This document shows positions 52,479-61,884 of a stretch of 64,000 nucleotides of DNA, piece after piece. The DNA lies in the NCBI GenBank assembly GCA_020446425.1, contig JAGRES010000031.1, forward strand, positions 102,642-166,641. The letters run 5' to 3'. The translations under genes were made by a program, and so were the position numbers. Numbering within the stretch: position 1 is the first letter of the stretch; each line of letters starts with the position of its first letter. This DNA comes from Sphingobium sp. GTDB taxonomy: Bacteria; Pseudomonadota; Alphaproteobacteria; Sphingomonadales; Sphingomonadaceae. The notes beneath the pieces were generated by a model. That model made no database searches. It was not told the origin of the DNA and was given only the letters and a program-made list of their open reading frames with translations.

Positions 52479-54359
52479 ATGAAACGCTGTTCTAGGCACA
52501 GTTTCCGATTAGGGATGCGCAAGACAATATTACCTCTTATAACACCCGTGATGCTCAAGCTGCCCGCTACATGTTCCGAGTCACTTCAGGCGCTCAGCAG
52601 CGCCCGCAGAGGGCTGCCCGGGTTACTAACGCTCTCCTTCGTGATCGCCCTGTTCCCTGTCGCGACCCTGCTGTTCCTGCTGCTGATCTTTGATGTGGCG
52701 ATACCGGGACGCAGCGGCGCGACGCTGACCGGCTTGTTTTTCCTCTATATCGCGGTGCTGGCCGTCTTTTTCGTTTTGGGCACGCTGCGCCGCAGGATGC
52801 TGGCCCATATCGGCGATATCGTCCAGTCGCACATGATGCCGCGCATCGACGAAGCCACCGCCCATATGGCACAGGCGAGCCAGAGCGGCAGCGACGGCGC
52901 CCAGTCGACGCGCGATCTGGACGCCATCCAGCACTTCTTCCGGTCGCGAACGGCGGCGTTATGGCTGGATATGGGCGCGGCCCCCATCGCCATTATCACC
53001 ATACTCTTCGTCCATCCCTGGCTGGCGCTATGGCTGTTGATAGCTCTGGCGGCAATGGCCGCCCTCCTGTGGCAGAGCACGATCAGGATGGAACAGCCGC
53101 TGCGCGACGCCGTCGGCATGACGACCCGGCGGCAGGCAATTTCCGAAAGCGGCCGTACCCATCATGAAGTGTTGCGCGCCCTGGGCATGAAAACACAGGC
53201 CCGACGCGTGTGGACCATCGTCAATCAGTCGCTGGCGCAAATCTGGAAGAAGATGGACAGTAGCCATTTCTGGCTAGGCACGGGCGCGCGTATGCTGATG
53301 TTCGCCGCGCTGGCCATCATTATAACCATGGGCGCCTGGTTTACCGTCACTGACAGGGCAAGTTCGGCAGTCACTATCGCGGCTGGTATATTGGCATGGA
53401 TGACGCTGGAGCCTTGGGTGCTGACAATCGAAAGCCTGCCGCAATCGCTGGCCGCGCGTCAGGGCTGGGCCCGGCTCGACACGCTGCTGGCGACGGTAGC
53501 GCCTGACACCCAGACGTTAAACCTGCCTGATCCCAAGAAAAAACTGGAGTGCCAGACAGCAGCTGTAACGGCACCTGCGGTTCGCAGGCCGATATTGCAC
53601 GGCATCACATTCGACCTGTCGGCTGGCGACATATTGGGAGTCATCGGCCCAGCGGGATGTGGCAAATCAACTCTGGCGCGCGCGCTGGCGGGCGTCTGGC
53701 CGCTGATGGCGGGGAAGATCAGGCTGGATGGCGCGGCACTCGACCAGTGGGACAGCGAACGGCTGGCGGCGCATATCGGATATCTGCCGCAGACAATCAA
53801 CCTGATCGACGGCACCGTTGCGGAAAATATCGCCCGTTTCGAGCCCGATGCCGACCCCGAGAAGGTGGTCGACGCCGCTCGCAAGGCACATGCGCATGAC
53901 CTGATCGTGCGCCTGCCCGAAGGATATAATACGCGTGTTGGACCCGATGGCGGCAAGCTCTCAGCGTCGCAAGCGCAGCGCGTGGCTCTTGCTCGCGCGC
54001 TCTATGGCGACCCTTTCCTCGTCGTGCTCGACGAACCCACCGCCCATCTCGATACGCCGGGGATGCAGGCCTTCGCTGATAGCGTAAATGCGGCGCGTGA
54101 TCGCGGCGCTATTGTCATTATCGCCGGGAACGCCAATAATTTCATAAGCCTCGCCAATCAGGTACTGATCCTGCGGGACGGAACCATGAGCGAATTCGGT
54201 GAGCGCGAGGCCGTGCGCCAACGCATCAGCGAAAAGCGCAAGCAGGTGAAGATCGGGATCGTCAAAGGCGGGCAGAATGACGATACTGCCGCGAAGAATG
54301 ATGATGAGGACGAAAATGTATCGAGGCGTGCGCCTGCGGAAGCCAGTCATGAGGATTGA
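52479..54359 (+). CDS. Type I secretion ABC transporter, PrtD-like, with atypical signature LSASQ
   Basis: Up to 626 residues; starts at 52479, 52515 or 52551 are possible and none has a well-placed Shine-Dalgarno. The membrane domain is followed by an ABC ATPase with Walker A GPAGCGKST (390-398), Walker B FLVVLDEP (513-520) and LSASQAQRVALARAL where LSGGQ is expected (494-498). The layout matches PrtD, as in the copy at 39525-41294, but this copy has diverged more. It is 12 bases upstream of the HlyD gene and divergent from an RTX gene, so it is the natural exporter for that protein. Confidence 0.86.
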   Translation: MKRCSRHSFRLGMRKTILPLITPVMLKLPATCSESLQALSSARRGLPGLLTLSFVIALFPVATLLFLLLIFDVAIPGRSGATLTGLFFLYIAVLAVFFVLGTLRRRMLAHIGDIVQSHMMPRIDEATAHMAQASQSGSDGAQSTRDLDAIQHFFRSRTAALWLDMGAAPIAIITILFVHPWLALWLLIALAAMAALLWQSTIRMEQPLRDAVGMTTRRQAISESGRTHHEVLRALGMKTQARRVWTIVNQSLAQIWKKMDSSHFWLGTGARMLMFAALAIIITMGAWFTVTDRASSAVTIAAGILAWMTLEPWVLTIESLPQSLAARQGWARLDTLLATVAPDTQTLNLPDPKKKLECQTAAVTAPAVRRPILHGITFDLSAGDILGVIGPAGCGKSTLARALAGVWPLMAGKIRLDGAALDQWDSERLAAHIGYLPQTINLIDGTVAENIARFEPDADPEKVVDAARKAHAHDLIVRLPEGYNTRVGPDGGKLSASQAQRVALARALYGDPFLVVLDEPTAHLDTPGMQAFADSVNAARDRGAIVIIAGNANNFISLANQVLILRDGTMSEFGEREAVRQRISEKRKQVKIGIVKGGQNDDTAAKNDDEDENVSRRAPAEASHED

Positions 54360-54371
54360 GGTGAACCGGTC

Positions 54372-55718
54372 ATGACCTATCAATTGCCGGCCACCATTTC
54401 CCAGGGAACGGACGTCGCCCTCGTGCTCGAGGATCCGCAGGAAGGGCTGCAACGCAGTTTCCGCGCGGGCCTGATCACCATCGGCCTGCTGTTTCTCGGC
54501 CTCATCATATTGGCGGCATTGATCGGCACACGCGGCGCCGTGGTCGGCGCGGGCGAAGTGACGGTCGAATCGCGCGTAAAGAAGATCGCGCACCCTACCG
54601 GCGGTGTCATCGCACAGGTAAATGTCCGCGAGGGGCAGCGCGTCAAGAAAGGCGACATATTGATGCGCCTCGACGATTCGGTGACCGGCGCCAGCGCCAG
54701 CGCTATTGGCGACACGGTGGAACAGCTTCAGGCAGCCGCCGCGCGTCTGGCCGCCGAACGCGACGGCGCGGACAGCATCACCTTTCCGCCATCGCTGACG
54801 CAGAACCCGACACCGGCCAAGAAAATGGCCATGGAAGAAGCCACCAACCTGTTCAAGTTGCGCAAGCAGGCGCGCGGCAATGAACTGGCCCAGATCAACG
54901 AGCGCGTCCGCCAGACCCAGGCGGAAATCAACTCACTGCAGGCGCAGCGCTCAGCCGCACAACGACAGGCCAACCTGATCAAGCCCGAACTGGAGGGCCT
55001 GCGGTCCCTCAGAGAACGCGAGCTGGTGACCGTCAATCGCCTCAACCAGATCGAGCGCACGGCAGTCGATCTGCAGGGCGCTGTGGCGTCCTATGGCGCA
55101 CAAATAGCGCAGGCCCGCGCGCGCATCGCGGAAATCCGCCAATCGGGGATTCAGTTGACCCAGGATGCACGCACACAGGCAGGCCTTGAGCTGGTTGAAG
55201 TGCAGGCGCGGCTCAACGATTCCAAGGTCCGCTCGGCCTCTGCATCCGATGCCTATAACCGCAGCCTTGTGCGTGCGCCCTATAATGGCGTGGTCGAGAA
55301 AATGGCGTACACCACGGTTGGCGGCGTCGTTCCTCCTCTGGAGACGATCATGGAGATCGTGCCGACACAGGATGCCCTGACCGTAGAGGCCAAGGTCAGC
55401 CCCTATGACATCGACCAGATCACCATTGGCCAAGCCGCAACACTGCGTTTTTCCGCTTTCAACGCCCAGACCACGCCGCAGATCAACGGGAAGCTGGGCC
55501 ATATCTCATCCGAGCGGGTGAATGACGAACGCACTGGCCAGAGCTGGTACAAGGTGCAGGTCGAAGTCGATGAAAAGGAAATGAAGCGTCTAGGAGACCT
55601 GAAACTCGTTCCGGGCATGCCGGTCGAAGTATTCATTCAGACGCGCGAGCGTTCCCTGCTGTCTTACATCACCAAACCATTGCGCGATCAGTTCAGCCGC
55701 GCATTCAGAGAAAATTGA
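54372..55718 (+). CDS. HlyD-family type I secretion periplasmic adaptor
   Basis: 448 residues. One N-terminal membrane span (ITIGLLFLGLIILAALIG) is followed by a lipoyl-like half (HPTGGVIAQVNVREGQRVKK), a long helical hairpin (about 150-240) rich in Ala, Gln and Arg, then SLVRAPYNGVVEKMAYTTVG and a beta-barrel end with VPGMPVEVFIQT, all standard for HlyD/PrtE. GAGGTGA lies upstream of the ATG. It bridges the ABC transporter to an outer-membrane channel that is not encoded in the window. It is the only adaptor for two ABC proteins here. Confidence 0.9.
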   Translation: MTYQLPATISQGTDVALVLEDPQEGLQRSFRAGLITIGLLFLGLIILAALIGTRGAVVGAGEVTVESRVKKIAHPTGGVIAQVNVREGQRVKKGDILMRLDDSVTGASASAIGDTVEQLQAAAARLAAERDGADSITFPPSLTQNPTPAKKMAMEEATNLFKLRKQARGNELAQINERVRQTQAEINSLQAQRSAAQRQANLIKPELEGLRSLRERELVTVNRLNQIERTAVDLQGAVASYGAQIAQARARIAEIRQSGIQLTQDARTQAGLELVEVQARLNDSKVRSASASDAYNRSLVRAPYNGVVEKMAYTTVGGVVPPLETIMEIVPTQDALTVEAKVSPYDIDQITIGQAATLRFSAFNAQTTPQINGKLGHISSERVNDERTGQSWYKVQVEVDEKEMKRLGDLKLVPGMPVEVFIQTRERSLLSYITKPLRDQFSRAFREN

Positions 55719-55829
55719 TCGCGCCTTTACTCTGTTGAAACGTCCTTAATGTACTTGCCGCATTGCACAACATGTGTAGGGGGCTATAGAAGCCATGCCT
55801 GCGCTTGAGCAGATATAGGGAGACGAGCG

Positions 55830-57131
55830 TTGCGGATTACGATGATCGGTTCGGGTTATGTAGGCCTGGTATCCGGTGCCTGCTTTGCGGACTTTGGCCA
55901 TGACGTGATCTGCGTCGACAAGGACGAAAGCAAGATCGACGCGCTGCTGGCCGGACGCATCCCGATTTTCGAGCCTGGTCTCGACCATCTTGTAGCAAGC
56001 AATGTCGCCGCAGGTCGCCTGCAATTCACGACTGACCTTGCTTCTGCAGTCAAAGACGCCGGTGCCGTGTTTATCGCGGTCGGCACCCCCTCACGCCGTG
56101 GCGATGGCCATGCCGACCTGTCCTATGTTTACGCCGCTGCCGCCGAGGTGGCGAACGCGCTTACCGGTTTCACCGTGATCGTCGACAAGTCGACCGTGCC
56201 CGTGGGCACCGGTGACGAGGTGGAGCGCATCATCCGCGACACCAATCCGAACGCCGATTTCGCGGTCGTGTCCAACCCGGAATTCCTGCGTGAAGGCGCG
56301 GCGATCGACGATTTCAAGCGGCCCGACCGCATCGTCATCGGCGGTGATGACCCGCGCGGGCTGGAAATGATGCGCGAGATTTACCGCCCGCTGCACCTCA
56401 ACAAATCGCCGATTGTCGAGATGACCCGCCGCGGCGCAGAGCTGACCAAATATGCGGCCAACGCATTCCTTGCAGTCAAAATCACCTTCATTAATGAAAT
56501 CGCGGACCTGTGCGAAAAGGTCGGCGCGAATGTGCAGGACGTGGCGCGCGGCATTGGCCTCGACAACCGCATCGGCGGCAAGTTCCTGCATGCCGGCCCC
56601 GGCTATGGCGGCAGCTGCTTCCCCAAGGATACGCTGGCGCTGCTCAAGACCAGCCAGGATTATGATGCACCCCAGCGTATTGTTGAAGCCGTGGTTTCGG
56701 TGAACGACAACCGCAAGCGCGCCATGGGCCGCAAGGTCATTCAGGCTTGCGGCGGCGACGTGCGCGGCAAGACGATCGCGATTCTGGGCCTGACCTTCAA
56801 GCCCAACACTGACGACATGCGCGACAGCCCGGCCATCGCCGTGGTCCAGACGCTGCAGGATGCGGGCGCCAAGGTGCGCGCCTATGATCCCGAAGGCACG
56901 GAACAGGCCAAGCTGGTTCTGAACGATGTCGAATATTGCAAGAATGCCTATGAAGCGATGGATGGTGCGGATGCGCTGGCCATCGTCACCGAGTGGGATG
57001 CGTTCCGCGCGCTGGACCTGAACCGTGCCAAGTCCCTGCTGACGCAGCCGGTTTTCGTCGACCTGCGCAACATCTATCCGCGCGACACCGTGGAAAAAGC
57101 CGGGTTCACTTATACGGCGGTAGGCCGCTGA
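55830..57131 (+). CDS. ugd: UDP-glucose 6-dehydrogenase
   Basis: 433 residues from a TTG with AGGGAG 7 bases upstream. The NAD motif is MIGSGYVGLVSGACFADFG, and the catalytic Cys263 is in GPGYGGSCFPKDTLALL, the Ugd form. TFKPNTDDMRDSPA is also diagnostic. It oxidises UDP-glucose to UDP-glucuronate, which the neighbouring epimerase can turn into UDP-GalA and the UXS domain at 17893 into UDP-xylose. Four bases separate it from the next gene. Confidence 0.95.
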   Translation: MRITMIGSGYVGLVSGACFADFGHDVICVDKDESKIDALLAGRIPIFEPGLDHLVASNVAAGRLQFTTDLASAVKDAGAVFIAVGTPSRRGDGHADLSYVYAAAAEVANALTGFTVIVDKSTVPVGTGDEVERIIRDTNPNADFAVVSNPEFLREGAAIDDFKRPDRIVIGGDDPRGLEMMREIYRPLHLNKSPIVEMTRRGAELTKYAANAFLAVKITFINEIADLCEKVGANVQDVARGIGLDNRIGGKFLHAGPGYGGSCFPKDTLALLKTSQDYDAPQRIVEAVVSVNDNRKRAMGRKVIQACGGDVRGKTIAILGLTFKPNTDDMRDSPAIAVVQTLQDAGAKVRAYDPEGTEQAKLVLNDVEYCKNAYEAMDGADALAIVTEWDAFRALDLNRAKSLLTQPVFVDLRNIYPRDTVEKAGFTYTAVGR

Positions 57132-57135
57132 TCCG

Positions 57136-58122
57136 ATGAGCGAACGCCCGCCGATATTGCTCACGGGCGCGGCGGGCTTTGTCGGTCACGCCACGGCGCA
57201 TCGCCTGCTGGAACGCGGCGAGCGCGTGATCGGCGTCGATATCGTCAACGATTATTATGATCCTGCGCTCAAGGAAGCGCGTCTCGCGACATTTGAAGGC
57301 AAGCCGGGTTTCACCTTCCACCGGCTCGACATTGCCGACGCCGACGCGATGGCCGCTCTTGTGCGCGACAATGGCGTGCGGCGCGTCGTCCACCTCGCTG
57401 CGCAGGCTGGCGTGCGCTACAGCCTTGATAATCCGTTCGCCTATGAGCGCTCCAATCTGGCGGGGCATCTCGCCATCATGGAAGCATGCCGCCATGCGAG
57501 CGATTTCGAGCATCTGGTCTACGCCTCGTCCAGCTCCGTCTATGGCGACAAGCCAATGGGAGACGCGGGCTTTACCGAAGACGAACCAGCCACCAACCCG
57601 GTGTCACTCTATGCCGCGACCAAGCGCGCCTGCGAACTGATGAGCCAGAGCTATGCCTCGCTATACGGGTTCCCGCAAACGGGCCTGCGTTTCTTCACCG
57701 TCTATGGTCCCTGGGGCCGCCCGGACATGGCCTATTTCAGTTTCACCCAGAAGATCATGCACGGTGATCCGATTGAGGTCTATGGCGAAGGCAAGATGGC
57801 GCGCGACTTCACCTATATCGACGATATCGTCGACGGCATACTCGGCGCGCTGGGTGCCACACCCGCGCGCGGCGAACATCGCGTGCTCAATATCGGCGAC
57901 AGTCATCCGGTCGGCCTGATGGACATGATAGAAACGCTGGAAGCCGCTTTGGGTAGGAAGGCGGAGAAGATCATGCGCCCGATGCAACCCGGCGACGTGA
58001 CCGCGACCTATGCCGATGTCAGCAAGCTGCATGCGCTTACGGGATACGAACCCAAGGTGAGACTGGCCGAGGGACTGAAACGGTTCGCGGATTGGTATAA
58101 AAACTTCTATCGCGCTTCCTAA
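57136..58122 (+). CDS. UDP-glucuronate 4-epimerase-like protein
   Basis: 328 residues. TGAAGFVGHATAHRLL is the NAD motif, HLAAQAGVRYSLDNP and YASSSSVYGD follow, with Tyr159/Lys163 in SLYAATKRACE. RFFTVYGPWGRPDMAYF is the block typical of UDP-glucuronate 4-epimerases. Coupled to ugd, it should give UDP-galacturonate. Its stop overlaps the convergent SDR gene by four bases. Confidence 0.9.
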   Translation: MSERPPILLTGAAGFVGHATAHRLLERGERVIGVDIVNDYYDPALKEARLATFEGKPGFTFHRLDIADADAMAALVRDNGVRRVVHLAAQAGVRYSLDNPFAYERSNLAGHLAIMEACRHASDFEHLVYASSSSVYGDKPMGDAGFTEDEPATNPVSLYAATKRACELMSQSYASLYGFPQTGLRFFTVYGPWGRPDMAYFSFTQKIMHGDPIEVYGEGKMARDFTYIDDIVDGILGALGATPARGEHRVLNIGDSHPVGLMDMIETLEAALGRKAEKIMRPMQPGDVTATYADVSKLHALTGYEPKVRLAEGLKRFADWYKNFYRAS

Positions 58123-58844
58123 GCGCTGCTTCCGCCATCCACCGTCATCACCGTGCCTGTCACATTCGCTGCGGCAGGCGACAATAGATACAGCACCGCA
58201 CCCGCGACCTGATCCGCTGTGGGCAGACCCAGCGGCGCACGGCGGCGGATAGACGCCACTTGCTCTTCGTCATAGCCTTCGGTCATGTCGGTCTCGACAA
58301 AACCGGGCGCGACACAGTTGACCGTGACCTTATATTTGCCTGCCTCGCGCGCGAGAGCGCGGCTGAATCCTTCCAGCCCGGCCTTGCTGGCGGCATAGAC
58401 CGACATTGCGTGAAACCCGCTCTGCGCCGCGATGGAGCTGATGTTGATGATCCGCCCCTCCTTCTTCGCCAGCATGGAGCGCATCATATATTTGGTCAGC
58501 GTCATCGGGCCGAGCAGATTGGTGGCGATCACGCGCTCCATATCGGCCTGGTGCATGGTCGCCAGCACGCCGCCCATGCCAATGCCCGCATTGTTGACGA
58601 GACCGTAGATCGGCCCGAACGCCTTACCGATATGCCGTGCGACATCGGCCAGCCCGGCAAGGTCGGTCATGTCGGCGCGCACATATGCGACCTGTTCCGG
58701 ATAGTCCGAACCGAGTGCTGTAAACGCCTCGCTTTCGCCGCGCCCCAGCCCGACAACACGATATCCTTCGGCCAGCAGCGCCTTGGCCAGCTCCAGCCCC
58801 AATCCGCGCGAAACGCCGGTCACCACCACTGTCCTGCCGTTCAT
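58119..58844 (-). CDS. SDR-family oxidoreductase, FabG-like (3-oxoacyl-ACP reductase type)
   Basis: 241 residues. VVVTGVSRGLGLELA is the cofactor motif, LVNNAGIGMGG the NNAG element, Ser136/137, Tyr150 and Lys154 (VYAASKAG) the catalytic set; the end VTGTVMTVDGG is typical of FabG. Its start overlaps the AMP-ligase stop by four bases (ATGA), so it is the last gene of an acyl-handling operon (LbH acyltransferase, ACP, ligase, this gene). It probably reduces an oxo group on an ACP-bound acyl chain. Confidence 0.86.
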   Translation of the reverse strand: MNGRTVVVTGVSRGLGLELAKALLAEGYRVVGLGRGESEAFTALGSDYPEQVAYVRADMTDLAGLADVARHIGKAFGPIYGLVNNAGIGMGGVLATMHQADMERVIATNLLGPMTLTKYMMRSMLAKKEGRIINISSIAAQSGFHAMSVYAASKAGLEGFSRALAREAGKYKVTVNCVAPGFVETDMTEGYDEEQVASIRRRAPLGLPTADQVAGAVLYLLSPAAANVTGTVMTVDGGSSA

Positions 58845-60220
58845 TGCGCGCGCTCCACCTTTCCCGCCGCCGTCACTGCGATTTCATCAACGATGCGGAT
58901 GGTGGCGGGTTGGGCCGCACGAGGCAAGTGTTGCTTGCACCAGGCAGTAATATCCTTGCGCAGCACAGCGGCATCGCACGCGGCATCGCGGGGAACGACA
59001 GACAGGCTGAGCAGATTGCCCATGATCGGATTGGGCTTGGCGCTGATGTGACATTGCGCCACTTGCGCGTGGCGGTGCACTACTTCTTCAACAGCCTCAA
59101 TCTGTACCTTCACGCCGCCGACATTCACCGAAGCATCCTCGCGACCGAGGAAATAGACGCGGTCGCCACGCAGCTCGACGGCGTCGCGGGTACAGATATA
59201 ACCCGCCTCATCGCGCTCGATATGATCACCATGCGTGGCCGCGCCAGCGGGAGGGCGTAGCCACAGCACGCCATCGCGTAGGGATAGAGCGACATCCTCA
59301 GTGTCACCTTCAAGCCAGCCCGCCGGAAAACCTGCCTTGCCATCCTGCACCGAGAAGCCGGTACCGGTCTCGGTCGACGCATAGATATGAGTGATGCGCG
59401 CATCAGGAAAGCGTGCGGCAAGCGCCGTCAATATCGCTTCGTCCGCAATTTCGCCGCCAAGGGTGATCTGACGAAGCGGGAGGTCACGGCTTGCCGGAGC
59501 CATCAAAATCCTGCGCCACAGTGACGGCGTTGCGGAGATATGGGTACATCCCTGCCCCGCCAGCCAGGCCACCGATTCAGAGAGCGACATATCCGGATCA
59601 GGCACCAGCACCATGCCGCCCGAAAGTAACGCCTGCACCAGCACCTGCGTTCCTGCAAAACGGCTGGGGTCGTATAGCATCGCCCAGCGGGCACCCTTGC
59701 TGCTTTCGGATGTACGCACGGCGCGCAATATGGATGCACGATCATGCGCCACCATTTTCGGCAGGCCGGTCGTCCCGGAGGTCGTCAACAACCAGTGCGT
59801 ATCTACATCGCTATCGCCAGCTCGTGCTATATCACGCGTCGCTTCTGTCCCGATCACTACCTGCCACGGTTGCGCGCCGTCGATGTCATCGCGATCGCTG
59901 ATTATCAGGCCGATATCCGCTTGCATCGCCAGCGCCGCGACATGCTCCGCTGGCAAGTCCGGTGCGAGCAACAGCATCGCCTCCGCGCGTCCGTCGCAGG
60001 CCAATATCGCCGAGACAAGTTCATGGGGTTGCGTCATGCATAGCGCGACACGCCTGCCCGCCAAAGCATCGCTGGACACAGCAATCGTATGCGCATCGCG
60101 AACATGCACAGCGCGCTGGGAACCGATTATCAGAGGAGAGTCATCAGCGAGACCGAGGTCCAATATCGCCGTGCTCAACGCCTTTCCGTGCCGGTTGCTC
60201 ACTCCGGCTTTGGCGCGCAT
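58841..60220 (-). CDS. AMP-dependent acyl-activating ligase
   Basis: 459 residues, compact for the family. The P-loop WLLTTSGTTGLPKMVAHDR (143-161), ITHIYASTETG and the C-terminal VTAAGKVER with the catalytic Lys454 mark an adenylate-forming enzyme. It should activate a carboxylic acid as acyl-AMP and load the adjacent ACP. The annotated start overlaps the ACP gene by 22 bases; a GTG at 60202 that overlaps the ACP stop is an alternative. The acyl substrate is unknown. Confidence 0.85.
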   Translation of the reverse strand: MRAKAGVSNRHGKALSTAILDLGLADDSPLIIGSQRAVHVRDAHTIAVSSDALAGRRVALCMTQPHELVSAILACDGRAEAMLLLAPDLPAEHVAALAMQADIGLIISDRDDIDGAQPWQVVIGTEATRDIARAGDSDVDTHWLLTTSGTTGLPKMVAHDRASILRAVRTSESSKGARWAMLYDPSRFAGTQVLVQALLSGGMVLVPDPDMSLSESVAWLAGQGCTHISATPSLWRRILMAPASRDLPLRQITLGGEIADEAILTALAARFPDARITHIYASTETGTGFSVQDGKAGFPAGWLEGDTEDVALSLRDGVLWLRPPAGAATHGDHIERDEAGYICTRDAVELRGDRVYFLGREDASVNVGGVKVQIEAVEEVVHRHAQVAQCHISAKPNPIMGNLLSLSVVPRDAACDAAVLRKDITAWCKQHLPRAAQPATIRIVDEIAVTAAGKVERAQ

Positions 60221-60513
60221 TTCGTGTAGAAATCAATGAATTCCGCAAAGGTCTGCGGATAAACCGGATCTTCTGTCATCGTGAACGGGTCATAGCCCAG
60301 CTCATCGTCCAGCCGGGCCACCAGTACCGCAAATGCCATGCTGTCGAAACCGGTTTCAAGCAAGACAGTGTCATTTTCCAGCACCGGAGGCTCATCCTCG
60401 CGGTCCTCGCGCCACATTTCGTTGAACAGCGCAATGATACGCGCGCGCAATTCGTCAGGCGTCAGGGACACGGGCTGCTCGGCGGGCAGGAAGCTGTTGG
60501 CCATTTCGTTCAT
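60199..60513 (-). CDS. Acyl carrier protein-like
   Basis: 104 residues, acidic and helical. LLETGFDSMAFAVLVARLDD places Ser58 at the 4'-phosphopantetheine attachment site (GFDSM in place of the usual GxDSL). The start overlaps the acyltransferase stop by four bases (ATGA). A dedicated ACP between a sugar acyltransferase and an AMP ligase suggests an acyl group is built on it and passed to a sugar. Confidence 0.86.
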   Translation of the reverse strand: MNEMANSFLPAEQPVSLTPDELRARIIALFNEMWREDREDEPPVLENDTVLLETGFDSMAFAVLVARLDDELGYDPFTMTEDPVYPQTFAEFIDFYTKCAPKPE

Positions 60514-61022
60514 TGCACTGCCTCCAGCTTCGGTTTTTCGGCCTGCGGAGCCGCAGAATCGGCTGGCGCATTTTCCGTTTCACGGATGCGCATGCCCCAG
60601 CGTCCGGTCTGGATATTCTGTTCCATCACGCGCGCGGGATTGCCCATCACCACGCTGTGCGGAGGCACGTTGCGCATCACGATGGCGCCGGTCGCAACGA
60701 TGCTATGATCGCCAACGGTCACACCCGGCATGATCACCGCGTGCGCGCCAATAAAGCAATAATCGCCAATGCGCGTCTGCTTGTGCTCACGGTTGACGAA
60801 ATCATGCGAGAGGATGGCAGCACCAAAGGTGATGGCGCAGGATTTGCCGATATGGATGCCGTCCGGGTTGGCTTTGTCGAGCTTGGCGGAAAGCGAGATG
60901 CGGCAATCCTCACCGATATGCATGCCCCATATCCGCGTATAATACCATTGCACGCACTTCACGACCAGCAGGCCATGAAGAGCGCGGCGTAACCTGACCA
61001 GTGGGCTATATTTCAACCCCAT
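60510..61022 (-). CDS. Left-handed beta-helix acyltransferase (WcaF-like)
   Basis: 170 residues. Hexapeptide repeats run through IHIGEDCRISL-like turns, DGIHIGKSCAITFGAAIL, TRIGDYCFIGAHAVIMPGVT and SIVATGAIVMRNVP, ending VVMGNPARV; SHDF contains the likely catalytic His. The N-terminus resembles colanic-acid acetyltransferase WcaF. It heads the operon with ACP, ligase and SDR, so its donor may be acyl-ACP, not acetyl-CoA (inference). A gap of 124 bases separates it from thiE. Confidence 0.87.
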   Translation of the reverse strand: MGLKYSPLVRLRRALHGLLVVKCVQWYYTRIWGMHIGEDCRISLSAKLDKANPDGIHIGKSCAITFGAAILSHDFVNREHKQTRIGDYCFIGAHAVIMPGVTVGDHSIVATGAIVMRNVPPHSVVMGNPARVMEQNIQTGRWGMRIRETENAPADSAAPQAEKPKLEAVQ

Positions 61023-61146
61023 GGAGAATTGCCCCAGACTCTAACTACTTACAGGAAAGCCGAAATTACCAGCTTATTCTTACCATATCCATACCAAGGG
61101 ACGGGAAAGCTGCTTCTGTGCCAGTGCTGGACATTAACCAAAATAT

Positions 61147-61842
61147 TCAATCGGTTGAAAGCAATTCCGCAAACTCGGTCACTGCAGCCTGTGGGCCAGT
61201 AGCATGATTCCAGACGGCTCCGCTGACCGCGAGAAAATCTGCCCCCGCCTGTACCAGCGGCGCAGCATTCGCAGGCGTAATACCGCCGATAGCCACGCAA
61301 GGCAGCTCGAACAGCGCGGTCCACCATGACAGGATCGAGAGCTCAGGGCGGTGACGCGTTTCCTTGGTCGAGGTCGGATAAAAGGCCCCGAAAGCGACAT
61401 AATCCGCGCCCGCCTCTCCCGCTTCCATCGCCAGATGGCGGCTGTCATGGCAGGTCACGCCGATCTGTGCCGATGGCCCCAGAAGCGCACGCGCTTCCCG
61501 TACATCACCATCCCCCTGCCCCAGATGCACGCCATCCGCGCCAAGACGCTTGGCCAATGCCATGCTGTCGTTGATGATGAACGCTACATCCTGATCGGCA
61601 CAAATGCGCTGCAACGGCTCCGCCGCACGCGCGATCGCGTGATCGTCCATCCCTTTGAGGCGCAGCTGAAACGCGGCGACAGGCCCAGCCTCCAAAGCTG
61701 CCTTCAGCTTCTCACCGAAATCATCATCCAGTGCCGGTGGCGAAATCAGATAAAGCTGGCATGGCGGACGCCTGTCGTCCCGCTCGAAACGGTCGGCAAA
61801 ATGCGGATCGAGCGCCAGATCATCATTGGTAAAGTCAGTCAT
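61147..61842 (-). CDS. thiE: Thiamine-phosphate synthase
   Basis: 231 residues from the ATG at 61842, preferred to a GTG at 61872. The TIM-barrel signature is present: [31 protein letters not shown] with [27 protein letters not shown] and [12 protein letters not shown]. It joins HMP-PP and THZ-P to thiamine phosphate. No other thiamine gene is near; it lies 42 bases after the mannose pyrophosphorylase gene and is the one clear housekeeping gene in the region. Confidence 0.92.
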   Translation of the reverse strand: MTDFTNDDLALDPHFADRFERDDRRPPCQLYLISPPALDDDFGEKLKAALEAGPVAAFQLRLKGMDDHAIARAAEPLQRICADQDVAFIINDSMALAKRLGADGVHLGQGDGDVREARALLGPSAQIGVTCHDSRHLAMEAGEAGADYVAFGAFYPTSTKETRHRPELSILSWWTALFELPCVAIGGITPANAAPLVQAGADFLAVSGAVWNHATGPQAAVTEFAELLSTD

Positions 61843-61884
61843 GCGGCCTTGTATCCTGCCTTCATGCGCCACGCCATAGCCGGC

